The translations under genes and the position numbers were made by a program. The notes below the pieces were generated by a model. That model ran no database searches. It saw only the letters and a list, made by a program, of their open reading frames with translations, and was not told where the DNA came from. Source: Gammaproteobacteria bacterium (GTDB lineage Bacteria > Pseudomonadota > Gammaproteobacteria > Pseudomonadales > Halieaceae). From it: a stretch of DNA of 64,000 nucleotides. Of this stretch, positions 28,185-37,269 are shown one piece after another (within the stretch, counting starts at the first letter, position 1; every line of letters starts with the position of its first letter). Location: the NCBI GenBank assembly GCA_024686215.1, contig JAIBDN010000002.1, forward strand, positions 25,213 through 89,212, given 5' to 3'.

Positions 28185-29663
28185 TCATTGCTCCCAATTG
28201 AAACGGCCACCCGCCACGGAGCAGGCCTGGTCGCAGAATTCCTGCTCCAGCATCGACTGCATCAGCTGCGCATTCTCACTATAGGCCACCGTGCGCTGAC
28301 CGCCGGGAAGGTCGAAAACTGCGACCGCGCGCCAGGGGTCATCACCCTGGTATAACACCGTATAGCCAACCACCCGCCCGTCACCCTGGTAGTCCGCCAC
28401 TATTTCACGCACATCAGTCGTGGCCCTCACCTGCGCGCTCACATCGCTGTAGCTCCAACCATCCGCACCGGGTTGCGCCGACCACAGGGCGCAAGCCTGC
28501 TTGGTCAACATACCGCTAACTGTGGTCACCAGGCCCACCTCGTTGGGTTGGCTGCGCAACAGCTGGGCCATCTTAACGGTCGCCTGGAAAACAAAATTAT
28601 TCAGCGGACCTCCAGCAAAGGTCATACCACCGGTGACACTGACATCACCGCCGGGTGTCATCGCAAATTCATGCAACTGCGAGCGCACCGCATAGGGAAA
28701 GCAGGAGTACAGCTCGCGCAGGCGAATAGCATCGAAACTGATACCCGCAGCCGCCATCACCGCCTGTCCGGCTTGCTGAAAGCCGGCACAACCACCCAGA
28801 TCGCCGCGACTGGCCACCACCGACATGAAATTTGATTCTGCAGTGGCGCGCGGGAATATCCACTTGCTGCGTGCAATACCCAACTCCTGGGCTACCGCGG
28901 CAGAACACAGAATAAGTGCAGCGGATTGGTCCACATTCCACTGACTGTTATGCAATTTGGTATAGGGAAAAGCCAGCATGCGGTTAGCGCTGGAATGCTC
29001 GCGGATAGTCTTCGCATCCACCTCTTGTTCCGACCAGGCATCTGGATTGCTGGCGGCGACTTCGCTAAAACGGGCATACATCGCAGCCATCTGGTCGCGA
29101 TGCTCATCGGGACTCAAGCCCTGCTTGTAGCGCAAGGCACTGTCCATTATTGCGTAATACCCCACGGGCATACCCAGGCCGGCGGCCGACTCAACCTCGG
29201 ACCAAAGCTCGGCATCAGGCAACAACATGACATCCGGCTCGCTGTCGCTCTGCGCAGTCTCCAGCGCTTCACCGCCTGCCTTGCTGGCACACAAAGAGCG
29301 ATACTTGGCTTCTCCCCCAACCACCAGCGCAACTTCAATCTCGCCACTGGCTATACGCTGACAGGCCCGGCTTATCAGGGTTTGCTGTGATACGCCTATC
29401 TCAGCGAGCACGCTAACAGCCTGGGACGCAGCTACCGCACTCGCCAGCACGCGCCCGGGATCGCTGTATCCCCAGATGCCTTTAGGCACCAGGATTTCAC
29501 CGGCACGCGCCAGCAGTGCCGCGTTTCCGGCATCAGCGGCGGCGTCATGCAGGGCCTGCTCCATCAGGGCAAGCGGCTCCAGCGCCTGGTGAAAATCGGC
29601 AATTTTCTGCTGTACCGCGGCCACCCCCACCAACACCGGGGTATCAGGAGTGAACTCAGCCAT
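28185..29663 (-). CDS. Thiolase-like protein type 1 (TLP1-like), catalytic residues not conserved
   Basis: Annotated in most genomes as acetyl-CoA acetyltransferase. The 492 residues align with the thiolase fold, but where FadA has its nucleophilic Cys (RLCGSS) this protein has EIGVS, where FadA has GHP it has AGGP (GGMTFAGGPLNN), and the second active-site Cys motif reads VSGML. About 90 extra C-terminal residues fit the additional domain of thiolase-like protein type 1. Start at ATG 29663 has AGGTGA eight bases upstream and overlaps the LLM gene's stop by eight bases. A scaffold, binding or altered catalytic role is likely; substrate unknown. Confidence 0.8.
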   Translation of the reverse strand: MAEFTPDTPVLVGVAAVQQKIADFHQALEPLALMEQALHDAAADAGNAALLARAGEILVPKGIWGYSDPGRVLASAVAASQAVSVLAEIGVSQQTLISRACQRIASGEIEVALVVGGEAKYRSLCASKAGGEALETAQSDSEPDVMLLPDAELWSEVESAAGLGMPVGYYAIMDSALRYKQGLSPDEHRDQMAAMYARFSEVAASNPDAWSEQEVDAKTIREHSSANRMLAFPYTKLHNSQWNVDQSAALILCSAAVAQELGIARSKWIFPRATAESNFMSVVASRGDLGGCAGFQQAGQAVMAAAGISFDAIRLRELYSCFPYAVRSQLHEFAMTPGGDVSVTGGMTFAGGPLNNFVFQATVKMAQLLRSQPNEVGLVTTVSGMLTKQACALWSAQPGADGWSYSDVSAQVRATTDVREIVADYQGDGRVVGYTVLYQGDDPWRAVAVFDLPGGQRTVAYSENAQLMQSMLEQEFCDQACSVAGGRFNWEQ

Positions 29664-30522
29664 TGATGAATTCACCTGCATACCAGTTCAGCATCGCTAT
29701 TTTTTCATCCAGCGGTTTATCCGCCTCCATTTCATAGACATTGCGGAAAGCGATGATCACGTCGGTAATACCGATATTTTCGAGGCGTGCAATGCCTTCG
29801 CGGGTGAACGCGTCCTGGCCAGTCGTAAACACCCTGAACGGTCGATCGCTGGTTCCATACTCTTCGCGTAGCTGCATAATCCGCTTGATGTAGGCATCCA
29901 GCTGCGCAGTGTCAGCGCCAGCACACATCCAGCCATCACCCTGCCGCGCAGCGCGCTTCAGTGCCGGCTCGGCGTGCCCACCAATCAACAGGGAGGTGGG
30001 TTGCGTGGGTACCGGGCACATTTTACTGGCCGGTATATTATGCATTTCACCCTGATAGCCAAAGTACTCACCGGACTCCAACCCACGCAAGATATCAATT
30101 TGCTCATCGAAGCGCTTACCGCGTTTCTCCCAGGGCACGCCGCACACGGCGAAGTCTTCCTCCCAGGGGCTAATCCCGATACCGAAATCGAAGCGATTAC
30201 CTGAGAGGGACTGTATCCCCTGCACCTGCTTGGCCACCACCGGCGCCTGGCGTACTGCCAATTTGTACACAAACGTGGCGAAACGGATGTTCTCGGTTAC
30301 CGCTGCCATGGCCGCTACCGATATCAGGCTCTCGACAAAGGGCACACTCTCCAAAAACTCCCGGCTGCCATCTTTGTTATAGGGGTACTTGGAGCTGGCC
30401 TCCTGCGGATAACAAATACTGTCAGACACGCAAATACCGTCATAGCCGGCCTGCTCGGCTGCACGCGCCAAAGGCAGGTAATGATCCGGGTCACACATAC
30501 CAATCTGATAACTGAATCTCAT
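29656..30522 (-). CDS. LLM class flavin-dependent oxidoreductase
   Basis: Bacterial luciferase-like or F420/FMN-dependent monooxygenase family. TIM-barrel features: N-terminal CDPDHYLPLARAAEQAGYDGI, an FDFGIGISPWEEDF block near residue 130, LLIGGHAEPALKRAAR-like flavin phosphate motif near 190. Length 288 residues. The ATG at 30522 follows a strong AGGAGAA site. It is translationally coupled to the thiolase-like gene, so the two probably act on the same acyl or ketone substrate. Cofactor (FMN or F420) cannot be told from sequence by eye. Confidence 0.85.
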   Translation of the reverse strand: MRFSYQIGMCDPDHYLPLARAAEQAGYDGICVSDSICYPQEASSKYPYNKDGSREFLESVPFVESLISVAAMAAVTENIRFATFVYKLAVRQAPVVAKQVQGIQSLSGNRFDFGIGISPWEEDFAVCGVPWEKRGKRFDEQIDILRGLESGEYFGYQGEMHNIPASKMCPVPTQPTSLLIGGHAEPALKRAARQGDGWMCAGADTAQLDAYIKRIMQLREEYGTSDRPFRVFTTGQDAFTREGIARLENIGITDVIIAFRNVYEMEADKPLDEKIAMLNWYAGEFING

Positions 30523-30745
30523 AATGTTTCTCCTATATAGGTAGCTTGCCTGATGGAAAATGTACTGCGCATACACAACACTTTAACGATAAACTGCGCC
30601 AAAGTGGCCATCAGTAACGTACCACCTTGAAAATTCCGCTAACTGGCCTCACATACTGAACCCTGCGCGGCGCTCTGACCTATACGCCGCAGCGACCCAC
30701 GGGGATCAACCCGGCCAAGTGGCCACTACTGGATTACGCATTTTC

Positions 30746-31645
30746 ATGAACAAGACCGATGACTTGCCTGCGCACGCCCCCGACGATCGCTCCCTGCGCT
30801 TTCTTTTCGAAGACACGGACATTCGCGGTGAAACCGTGCATCTGGGCGACGCCTACCGCGATATCATTGCGCTACACCAATATGCCCCTGCGGTCAGCAA
30901 GCTCCTCGGGGAATTCATGGCCGCTGCAGTACTGCTAAGCACCACCCTAAAGTTCGAAGGTAAATTAATACTGCAAGCGCGCTCAGAGGGTCAAATTCCG
31001 CTGTTGATGGTGGAGTGCACCAACGCACTGGAAATCCGCGCCATCGCCCGGGGTGCCGATCAGGCTACTTCCACAAATTTCGACCAATTGCTAAGCAAGG
31101 GCCAACTGGTCATTACCATCGACCCCGACCAGGGGCAGCGCTACCAGGGCATCGTGCCGCTGATCGGGGGCTCTCTGGCGCATAGTCTGGATAGTTACTT
31201 CGAGCATTCCGAGCAGTTGAGTACGCGGGTGTGGCTTGCCGCAGACGGGCAGCGCGCAGCGGGACTGCTGCTGCAACAACTACCGCCGCAACTGACCGAA
31301 GATACTGCCGAGCGCAGCCAGCAATGGGCGCATGTTAGTTCGCTTGCGGAAACCGTTCAAGATGATGAACTGCTGGCATTACCGACCCAGACACTACTGT
31401 ATCGCCTGTATCACGAGGAACCGGTGCGCCTGTTCGAACCTGCTGCGGTGTCATTCCGCTGCAGTTGCTCACGGCAACGCACCTACAATGCCCTGGCCTC
31501 GCTGGGGCCCTCCGAAGTGGAAGATTTACTGCAGGAATTGGGGCGCATTACCATGGACTGCGAGTTCTGTAACCAGCAATACCACTTTAGCCGAGAGGAT
31601 ATGGGAGAGGTTTTGGGTGAACCTGGGGGCAGAACCCTGCACTAA
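30746..31645 (+). CDS. hslO: 33 kDa redox-regulated chaperone Hsp33
   Basis: Holdase chaperone activated by oxidation when its zinc centre is lost. The four zinc cysteines are present at the C-terminus: CSC near residues 240-242 and CEFC near 272-275. N-terminal domain motifs (IRGETVHLGDAYRDI, LLGEFMAAAVLLS) match the family; length 299 is typical. Start ATG 30746 was chosen over an upstream in-frame start by family alignment; its ribosome binding site is weak. pckA follows 144 bases later, the usual pseudomonad order. Confidence 0.96.
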   Translation: MNKTDDLPAHAPDDRSLRFLFEDTDIRGETVHLGDAYRDIIALHQYAPAVSKLLGEFMAAAVLLSTTLKFEGKLILQARSEGQIPLLMVECTNALEIRAIARGADQATSTNFDQLLSKGQLVITIDPDQGQRYQGIVPLIGGSLAHSLDSYFEHSEQLSTRVWLAADGQRAAGLLLQQLPPQLTEDTAERSQQWAHVSSLAETVQDDELLALPTQTLLYRLYHEEPVRLFEPAAVSFRCSCSRQRTYNALASLGPSEVEDLLQELGRITMDCEFCNQQYHFSREDMGEVLGEPGGRTLH

Positions 31646-31688
31646 GCCCCGTGATAGCCGAAATTCGCCGGAATTATATCCAATATAT

Positions 31689-31717
31689 TTCGCATCAGGC
31701 CACGATTCTGACATAAT
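31689..31717 (+). promoter_or_regulatory. Candidate sigma-70 promoter for pckA
   Basis: TTCGCA (31689-31694, 4/6) and CATAAT (31712-31717, 5/6) with 17-base spacing, about 65 bases before the pckA leader start codon. Confidence 0.4.
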
Positions 31718-31789
31718 TACGCCCCCAAAAAGTTCGACAAACGGCGACAGGCCCTGAGAGGACCTGCCCTGATAACCACAGGACACACA

Positions 31790-33349
31790 ATGACCGCAGA
31801 TATCCAGACCGCACAGGTGTATACAGACCTCGGATCATCACTACTGATCGAGGAATCCCTGAAACGTGGAGAAGGCGTACTGGCCGACACCGGCGCCCTG
31901 CTGGTCACTACCGGCAAACGCACCGGCCGCTCTCCGGCAGATCGTTTTACGGTCCGCGAACCGAGCACCGAGGACTCCATCGACTGGGGCAGCGTCAACC
32001 GTCCCTTCGACTCAGACAAATTCGATGCCCTTTGGGATCGCGTAGAAACCTACCTGGTTGAACGTGACAGCTTTGTGTCGCACCTGCACGTGGGGGAGCA
32101 CAGCGACCACTACCTGCCGGTAAAAGTGACCACGGAAACTGCCTGGCAGGCGCTATTTGGACGCAATATGTTTATCCGCCCGGACAGCTACAACGGCGGA
32201 CGCAAACCCGAATGGAAGATACTCAATGTGGCCAGCTTTGTCTGCGACCCGGAACGTGACGGCACCAACTCAGAAGGCGTGGTCATCGTAGATTTCGCCC
32301 GACGCAAAGTGCTGTTGGCTGGTATGCGTTACGCCGGAGAAATGAAGAAATCCATGTTTGCGGTGCAGAACTTCCTGCTGCCGGAAAAAGATGTCATGCC
32401 TATGCATTGCAGCGCCAACGTGGGAGAAGAGGGCGACACCACCCTATTCTTCGGGCTGTCCGGTACCGGCAAGACCACCCTGTCGGCAGATCCCGATCGC
32501 TACCTGATTGGCGATGACGAGCACGGCTGGGCCAAAGGTTCGGTGTTCAATCTCGAGGGCGGCTGCTACGCCAAAACTATAGATCTGAGCCAGAAAAACG
32601 AGCCGGTGATATGGGACGCTATTCGTTTCGGCGCCATCATCGAAAACGTGGTGGTGGATAAAACTCGCCACGCTGACTATTGCGACACCAGCCTCACAGA
32701 GAACGGCCGCTGCTGCTACCCGCTGGAACACGTGGAAAAACGCACCGCGACCAACAACGGCGGCGAGCCCAAGTGTGTGATCTTCCTGACCTGCGATGTC
32801 TCCGGGGTTCTGCCACCGGTGTCCATCCTGTCCAAGGAGGCCGCGGCTTTTCACTTCCTGAGTGGCTATACCGCCCGGGTGGGCTCCACTGAGCTGGGCG
32901 CTGAAGCGGGTATACATCCCACTTTCTCTACCTGTTTCGGCGCGCCTTTCATGCCGCGACCAGCGGGAGACTACGCTGAACTCCTGATGAAGCGCATAGA
33001 GGACTTCGACAGCCAGGTTTATCTGGTTAACACCGGCTGGGCCGGTGGCTCGGGAGCCCCCGGAGGCTCCGGTGCACGCTTCCCCATACCGGTCACCAGG
33101 GCAGTGGTTAACGCCTGCCAAAGTGGTGCATTACTGGACGCCCCCAGCGGGCACCTGGACATCCTCAATCTGGACTTCCCCACTACGATCCCCGGGGTTG
33201 ACGACAAGTTCGTTAACCCGCGTACCGGCTGGGGAGATGAGGCAGCCTACGATGAGCAGGCTGCGAAGCTGGCTGGCCTGTTCGCCGAGAACATTAAGAA
33301 TTTCGATGTCTCAAACGCGATTGTAGCGGCTGGGCCCAAAGCCGACTGA
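31790..33349 (+). CDS. pckA: Phosphoenolpyruvate carboxykinase (ATP)
   Basis: Gluconeogenic conversion of oxaloacetate plus ATP to PEP and CO2. The 519 residues carry the kinase-1a P-loop GLSGTGKTT near residue 222, the GDDEHGW metal/phosphate motif near 242, and a conserved RxGS-like RVGSTE segment. An AGGACACACA sequence precedes the ATG. It has a terminator 20 bases after the stop. With fadBA it fits growth on fatty acids or organic acids. Confidence 0.97.
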   Translation: MTADIQTAQVYTDLGSSLLIEESLKRGEGVLADTGALLVTTGKRTGRSPADRFTVREPSTEDSIDWGSVNRPFDSDKFDALWDRVETYLVERDSFVSHLHVGEHSDHYLPVKVTTETAWQALFGRNMFIRPDSYNGGRKPEWKILNVASFVCDPERDGTNSEGVVIVDFARRKVLLAGMRYAGEMKKSMFAVQNFLLPEKDVMPMHCSANVGEEGDTTLFFGLSGTGKTTLSADPDRYLIGDDEHGWAKGSVFNLEGGCYAKTIDLSQKNEPVIWDAIRFGAIIENVVVDKTRHADYCDTSLTENGRCCYPLEHVEKRTATNNGGEPKCVIFLTCDVSGVLPPVSILSKEAAAFHFLSGYTARVGSTELGAEAGIHPTFSTCFGAPFMPRPAGDYAELLMKRIEDFDSQVYLVNTGWAGGSGAPGGSGARFPIPVTRAVVNACQSGALLDAPSGHLDILNLDFPTTIPGVDDKFVNPRTGWGDEAAYDEQAAKLAGLFAENIKNFDVSNAIVAAGPKAD

Positions 33350-33366
33350 ACCCTGGTAGGTAAAGC

Positions 33367-33394
33367 AAAAAACCCGCTGCAAAGCGGGTTTTTT
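33367..33394 (+). terminator. Rho-independent terminator of pckA
   Basis: Six A, CCCGCT stem, GCAA loop, AGCGGG stem, six T: a textbook intrinsic terminator starting 17 bases after the pckA stop codon. Confidence 0.93.
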
Positions 33395-33473
33395 GTTACA
33401 GCCCCTGCACCGTCCAGGGCCTTCCAGCACCGCGAGCGGTCCGCAGCGCACAAGCGGTTAAAATACACTTTAT

Positions 33474-33493
33474 ATTAGTATGTTTATTCTAAT
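33474..33493. promoter_or_regulatory. AT-rich inverted repeat upstream of the first phasin gene
   Basis: ATTAG (33474-33478) and CTAAT (33489-33493) separated by ten bases inside an AT-rich tract, about 72 bases before the phasin ATG. It is placed like a promoter or an operator, possibly for the PhaD-like regulator at 34699; this link is inferred only from location. Confidence 0.3.
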
Positions 33494-33564
33494 TTTTTCT
33501 CGTAACCTATGTCCGAGCTGGTGGCACAACCACCAAATAATTGGATCAACCAGGAGTCGAGATC

Positions 33565-34041
33565 ATGGCCGAAGAAACAAAGACCGCAACTGCTACTAAA
33601 GCTGCCCCCAAGCGCAAGCCTGCTGCCAAGCGCAAGCCTGCTGCCAAGCGTAAGCCCGCTGCACGCAAACCTGCTGCCAAGCGCGCTTCCAAGAAAGCCG
33701 CTAACGACTTTACAGCTCGCGCCCAGGAAGCTGGCCGCAACGCATTCCTGGCCAGCCTCGGTTTCTACGGCAAGGCTTATGACCAGGCACAGGAGCAGTT
33801 CAACAGCATGCAGGACCAGCTGGAAGCGCGTCGCAAGAAAGCTGAAAAAGCGTACAAAGAACTGGTTAAGCGCGGTAAGAAAGTCGAGAAAACTGCCAAG
33901 GGCGCCATCGACGACATCGAACTGCCCAAGTTTGAGCTGGAAAGCCTGACTGACCGCAAGAAGCTGGACAAGCAGCTGAACAAAGCCAAAGCCCGCTTTG
34001 ATGAGCTGAAGGAAACTGTCGGCTTCAAGAACGCTGCATAA
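33565..34041 (+). CDS. Phasin-like protein with N-terminal KRKPAA histone-like tail
   Basis: 158 residues. The first 45 are a basic low-complexity tail of KRKPAA-type repeats, like the AlgP/PhaF histone-H1-like region that binds DNA. The rest (about 50-155) is a helical phasin-like domain with AFLASLGFYGKAYDQAQEQF and long charged helices. It resembles the PhaF class, which coats PHA granules and attaches them to the nucleoid, but with tail and phasin domain swapped in order. AGGAG lies eight bases before the ATG. Tandem terminators follow. Confidence 0.75.
   Translation: MAEETKTATATKAAPKRKPAAKRKPAAKRKPAARKPAAKRASKKAANDFTARAQEAGRNAFLASLGFYGKAYDQAQEQFNSMQDQLEARRKKAEKAYKELVKRGKKVEKTAKGAIDDIELPKFELESLTDRKKLDKQLNKAKARFDELKETVGFKNAA
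33601..33690 (+). repeat. Tandem 18-bp coding repeats (KRKPAA)
   Basis: Three near-exact copies of an 18-base unit encoding Lys-Arg-Lys-Pro-Ala-Ala, then a degenerate fourth. Copy number could vary between strains by slippage. Confidence 0.8.
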
Positions 34042-34063
34042 GCGATCCCATCCAGAACCACTT

Positions 34064-34115
34064 ATCCCTGCATGTCGGGGATTTTTTAGGGGCCACATTG
34101 TGGCCCCTTTTTTTT
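34064..34115 (+). terminator. Two tandem intrinsic terminators after the first phasin-like gene
   Basis: First: ATCCC/GGGAT stem (34064-34068, 34078-34082) followed by a short T-run. Second: GGGGCCAC/GTGGCCCC (34089-34096, 34100-34107) and eight T residues. The double terminator separates this phasin gene from the next one. Confidence 0.85.
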
Positions 34116-34188
34116 GTCTGGTAATCTGGTTTAATGGTTGACCCCTGGCAGCACTCCCAGCAACCATAACAGGTGGAGGGTAAACCGC

Positions 34189-34677
34189 ATGAGCGACGAG
34201 AAAAGTAAAGTAACCGACAAGGCCAGCGAGATCGCAAAGAACATTTGGCTGGCAGGTGTAGGCGCCTACGGCAAAGCCGTGGAAGATGCCCAGGGCCGCA
34301 TGGAAAAGGCTGGAATGGAGCCCCCAAAACTATTCAAGGAGCTGGTCAAGGCCGGTTCCGCACTGGAAGACGAGGCCAGAGAGGCCCTGGAAACCACTAC
34401 GGCTGCGCGCAACTCGGTCGAAGAGCGCATCAACCGTGTGCGGGAGAACTTCCACAACCAGCGCCCTGCCCGTATCGAAGATCTCACCAATCTGCACAAA
34501 AAAGTGGACCAGCTCAGCCGCAAAGTCGACCGCCTGACCAAGGCCCTGGCAGAGCAGGGTGTGACCTCCAAGTCCGCGGGCACCCGCAAACCGGCAGCCA
34601 AGGCTGCGGCGAAGAAAAAAGCCACGCCGCGCAAGAAAGCTGCCGCCAGCGCCAAAACGACTACCCGCAAGCGCTAG
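34189..34677 (+). CDS. Phasin-like protein (PhaF/PhaI type) with C-terminal basic tail
   Basis: 162 residues. The N-terminal part is a phasin domain (EIAKNIWLAGVGAYGKAVEDAQ near residue 12, then long coiled-coil-prone helices with RIEDLTNLHKKVDQLSRKV). The last 40 residues are a Lys/Ala/Pro-rich histone-like tail. This is the normal PhaF order. GGAGG lies about nine bases before the ATG. It is followed within about 20 bases by a PhaD-like regulator, as in pseudomonad pha loci. No PHA synthase is in the window. Confidence 0.8.
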   Translation: MSDEKSKVTDKASEIAKNIWLAGVGAYGKAVEDAQGRMEKAGMEPPKLFKELVKAGSALEDEAREALETTTAARNSVEERINRVRENFHNQRPARIEDLTNLHKKVDQLSRKVDRLTKALAEQGVTSKSAGTRKPAAKAAAKKKATPRKKAAASAKTTTRKR

Positions 34678-34698
34678 GCCGGGCTGGCGCCACGCCTG

Positions 34699-35355
34699 AT
34701 GAAGACCCGGGATCGCATACTGCATACCAGCCTGGCCCTGTTTAATGATGAGGGTGAAGCGCAGACCACCACTATCGATATCGCCAATGAGCTGGATATT
34801 AGCCCTGGTAATCTCTATTACCACTTCAAGGGCAAGGACGAGATCATTGCTGAATTATTCCAGCAATATGAACAAGCCCTTAGCCATACGCTGACTGCCC
34901 CTATAGAACGCCCGCTGAGCGCAGACCGCAGCAATGTCGAGGACAACTGGTACTACCTGTATGTGGTAATGGAGGAAATGTACCAATACCGCTTCCTCTA
35001 CCACAATCTGGATGACATTTTGCAACGCTACGCCGCTATGCGCCGTGGTTTCAAACGCCTGATTCAGCTCAAACGTGCCGCACTGTTTGCCATCTGCCAG
35101 ACCCTGCTACAGCAATCGGTCATTGATGCCAGGGATCAGCAGCTGTTGGGCCTGGTCGATAACATGACGCTTAACCTGACCTTCTGGTTCAATTACGACC
35201 AACTACTGCACGATGCACGCCCCCCACAGGTCACTATCCACCAGGGCGTACTGCAGCTACTGACTATGGTAGCTCCCTATCTGGGAGATGATCAGCTGGA
35301 ATTTTACCGCGACTGCGAGAGTATCTACGCCAATATGCTGGAACAGGACGACTGA
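34699..35355 (+). CDS. TetR-family regulator similar to PhaD
   Basis: 218 residues beginning MKTRDRIL, then a TetR helix-turn-helix (TTTIDIANELDISPGNLYYHFKGKDEII) that closely resembles pseudomonad PhaD, the activator of PHA synthase and phasin genes. It lies 21 bases after the PhaF-like gene, so the two are probably co-transcribed. Its ribosome binding site is weak. Control of the two phasin genes is inferred from homology and position. Confidence 0.8.
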   Translation: MKTRDRILHTSLALFNDEGEAQTTTIDIANELDISPGNLYYHFKGKDEIIAELFQQYEQALSHTLTAPIERPLSADRSNVEDNWYYLYVVMEEMYQYRFLYHNLDDILQRYAAMRRGFKRLIQLKRAALFAICQTLLQQSVIDARDQQLLGLVDNMTLNLTFWFNYDQLLHDARPPQVTIHQGVLQLLTMVAPYLGDDQLEFYRDCESIYANMLEQDD

Positions 35356-35359
35356 AAGC

Positions 35360-36007
35360 TCATCCGGGTTTTTGTAGCAGGATCACATCGGCACCCAGTA
35401 TTTCAATGCTTGCGTCCTGGCGCTGCGCCCACCAATACCAGGTCGTTTCACTGAAAAAACTCACGTGCGTGGGATCATTCTTATAGTGCCAGCTGGCAAA
35501 GGCCTGCGCGTCACGCACCAGCTTGGTCATCACGCCCAACCAGCCACCGGCATGCAATTGCTGCCACAGCTGCTGCAGCTGCACACCCGGGCGGTGCAGG
35601 TGCTCAACCACCTCGGTAGCACTGATAAAATCAAAGTATTGCCCCAGCACAGACTGATCCGGGTAGTAGAAACTGTCATACAAGGCCACCTGGCATCCGC
35701 CATCGCGCAGCATCTGCGCTAATGCTGGACCCGGGCCACAGCCAAAATCCAGTCCACTGGCACCCGGTGGCAGTCGCTCGAGCAATGGCTGTGCCAGGCG
35801 CGCAAGAAACTGACGATAACCTGGATCATCTATTTCATTCTCATGCAGATCGTACTCGGCGCGCTCCGCATCCCGGTCCAGGAAATACACCGGCGGCACA
35901 AAGACCAGCGCACAGTTGTCACAGCGCACATACTCGCGTCGTTTATCGGTAAAAAACGGTGTATTTTGCTCCGTCGCACACAAGGGGCAGTGTAGTTTTC
36001 CGGTCAT
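35360..36007 (-). CDS. Class I SAM-dependent methyltransferase with N-terminal zinc ribbon
   Basis: 215 residues. A CPLC...CDNC zinc-ribbon pair opens the protein (about residues 7-32), followed by a SAM-binding motif I LDFGCGPGPAL near residue 95 and a motif II-like EVVEHLHRP near 135. Members of this type are often annotated simply as methyltransferase; the substrate is unknown. It converges with the phaD-like gene with four bases between stops. The following gene on the plus strand diverges from it. Confidence 0.85.
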   Translation of the reverse strand: MTGKLHCPLCATEQNTPFFTDKRREYVRCDNCALVFVPPVYFLDRDAERAEYDLHENEIDDPGYRQFLARLAQPLLERLPPGASGLDFGCGPGPALAQMLRDGGCQVALYDSFYYPDQSVLGQYFDFISATEVVEHLHRPGVQLQQLWQQLHAGGWLGVMTKLVRDAQAFASWHYKNDPTHVSFFSETTWYWWAQRQDASIEILGADVILLQKPG

Positions 36008-36056
36008 CTGCTATTATTCTGTCTCACTCAAAGCAACAGTCAGGAAGGAGCGTAAC

Positions 36057-36536
36057 ATGTCTATTCAGGTCGGAGACAAAGTCCCAGCGTGCAGCATGAA
36101 AACCATGGGCGAACAAGGCCCCACCGATATCACCACCGGGGACATTTTTAGCGGTAAGAAGGTATTACTGTTCGCCGTACCCGGCGCATTCACCCCTGGC
36201 TGCAGCATGACCCATTTACCGGGTTACGTGGTCAATGCAGACAAAATTAAGGCCGCAGGTGTGGATACCATCGTATGCATGGCTGTAAATGACGCTTTTG
36301 TAATGGATGCCTGGGGTAAGACCCAGAACGCTGAAGAACTGCTGATGCTGGCCGACGGCAACGGCGAATTCACCACAGCACTCGGCCTGGGACTGGACGG
36401 CAGCGGCTTTGGCCTGGGCCAGCGCAGCCAGCGCTTTGCCATGCTCGTCGAAGACGGCAGCGTCACCCACCTCAACGTAGAAGCCGGCCCCGGCGTGGAT
36501 GTGAGCTCCGCAGAAACCATGATGGCACTGCTATAA
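36057..36536 (+). CDS. Peroxiredoxin, Prx5 type (glutathione/thioredoxin-dependent)
   Basis: Thiol peroxidase of 159 residues. The peroxidatic Cys49 sits in PGAFTPGCSMTH, matching PxxxTxxC, and a conserved Arg in the RSQRFAMLVEDG segment near residue 128. The ATG has a strong AGGAAGGAG site. Single-gene unit; upstream region overlaps the start of the divergent methyltransferase gene. Reductant is not visible from sequence. Confidence 0.95.
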   Translation: MSIQVGDKVPACSMKTMGEQGPTDITTGDIFSGKKVLLFAVPGAFTPGCSMTHLPGYVVNADKIKAAGVDTIVCMAVNDAFVMDAWGKTQNAEELLMLADGNGEFTTALGLGLDGSGFGLGQRSQRFAMLVEDGSVTHLNVEAGPGVDVSSAETMMALL

Positions 36537-36573
36537 AGCAGCCAACAGGGCGCCGCTATAGCAGCGCCCTGTA

Positions 36574-37206
36574 CTAACCTTGAGGCCCAGCTTCGTTTTG
36601 CGCTTCGCGCAACACTGCTCCCGCAGCAATCGCGAACAGACAGTAGGCAAGAAAGTAATAAAAGCCCGGCTCCAGTGAAGCATACATGGTCAGCATATCC
36701 CCCATCTGACCCGATGCACTGCCCGCCATATAAGCCACCAGAATCCCCATCACAAAGACATCAGACATGGACCATTTGCTGAGTGAGCCATTCAGCCACA
36801 GCAGCGGCGCGCGCAACTCGTCACGTGAAATAAACAGGCTAGCCAGCTGTAACGCCAACTTAAACAGCGGAATGACCAGACTGAAAAAGACAATGAGCAA
36901 GGCCACGGGCAAATTACCGCTGCGCGCCAACTCTTCCACCGTGCCCCAGATAGAGCGGGTATTGCGGTAGGCCTCCAACTGGCCCTCTATCTGATCAAAA
37001 CCCAGGAAACTGGAAATGGCGCCCAACATTTGTCGAGTCTGCGCATCGGCACCCTCCCCCGCGATCATCTCTATACCCAATTCGGCAATTTTGGCTTTTT
37101 CCACAGTGCCGGTAAGCGTCATTACCGGCTGGGTGACCCCCGGATACAGCAGGCCCACAGCCACCACCAGCAGCAGCACGGCAAGCAGTTTGCGCTTCAG
37201 GGACAT
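36574..37206 (-). CDS. Paraquat-inducible protein A (PqiA) family membrane protein
   Basis: 210 residues with four predicted membrane segments (about residues 8-26, 98-120, 147-166, 180-200). The family region VIPLFKLALQLASLF and a WSMSDVFVMGILVAY segment match the PqiA domain. E. coli PqiA has two such domains (about 417 residues); this single-domain version lacks the zinc CxxC pairs I would expect from the longer form. AAGGAG precedes the ATG. PqiA-type proteins support MCE lipid transport, but no pqiB/MCE gene is adjacent. Confidence 0.8.
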   Translation of the reverse strand: MSLKRKLLAVLLLVVAVGLLYPGVTQPVMTLTGTVEKAKIAELGIEMIAGEGADAQTRQMLGAISSFLGFDQIEGQLEAYRNTRSIWGTVEELARSGNLPVALLIVFFSLVIPLFKLALQLASLFISRDELRAPLLWLNGSLSKWSMSDVFVMGILVAYMAGSASGQMGDMLTMYASLEPGFYYFLAYCLFAIAAGAVLREAQNEAGPQG

Positions 37207-37269
37207 GACAACTCCTTAAACAAAAAAGGGGGCATGATACCCAAAAACACGCCGCTACTCACTCGACAT

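Noticed and set aside
33601..33690. Repeat array considered as CRISPR-like
   Set aside because: The units are contiguous with no spacers and encode the basic KRKPAA tail of a protein.
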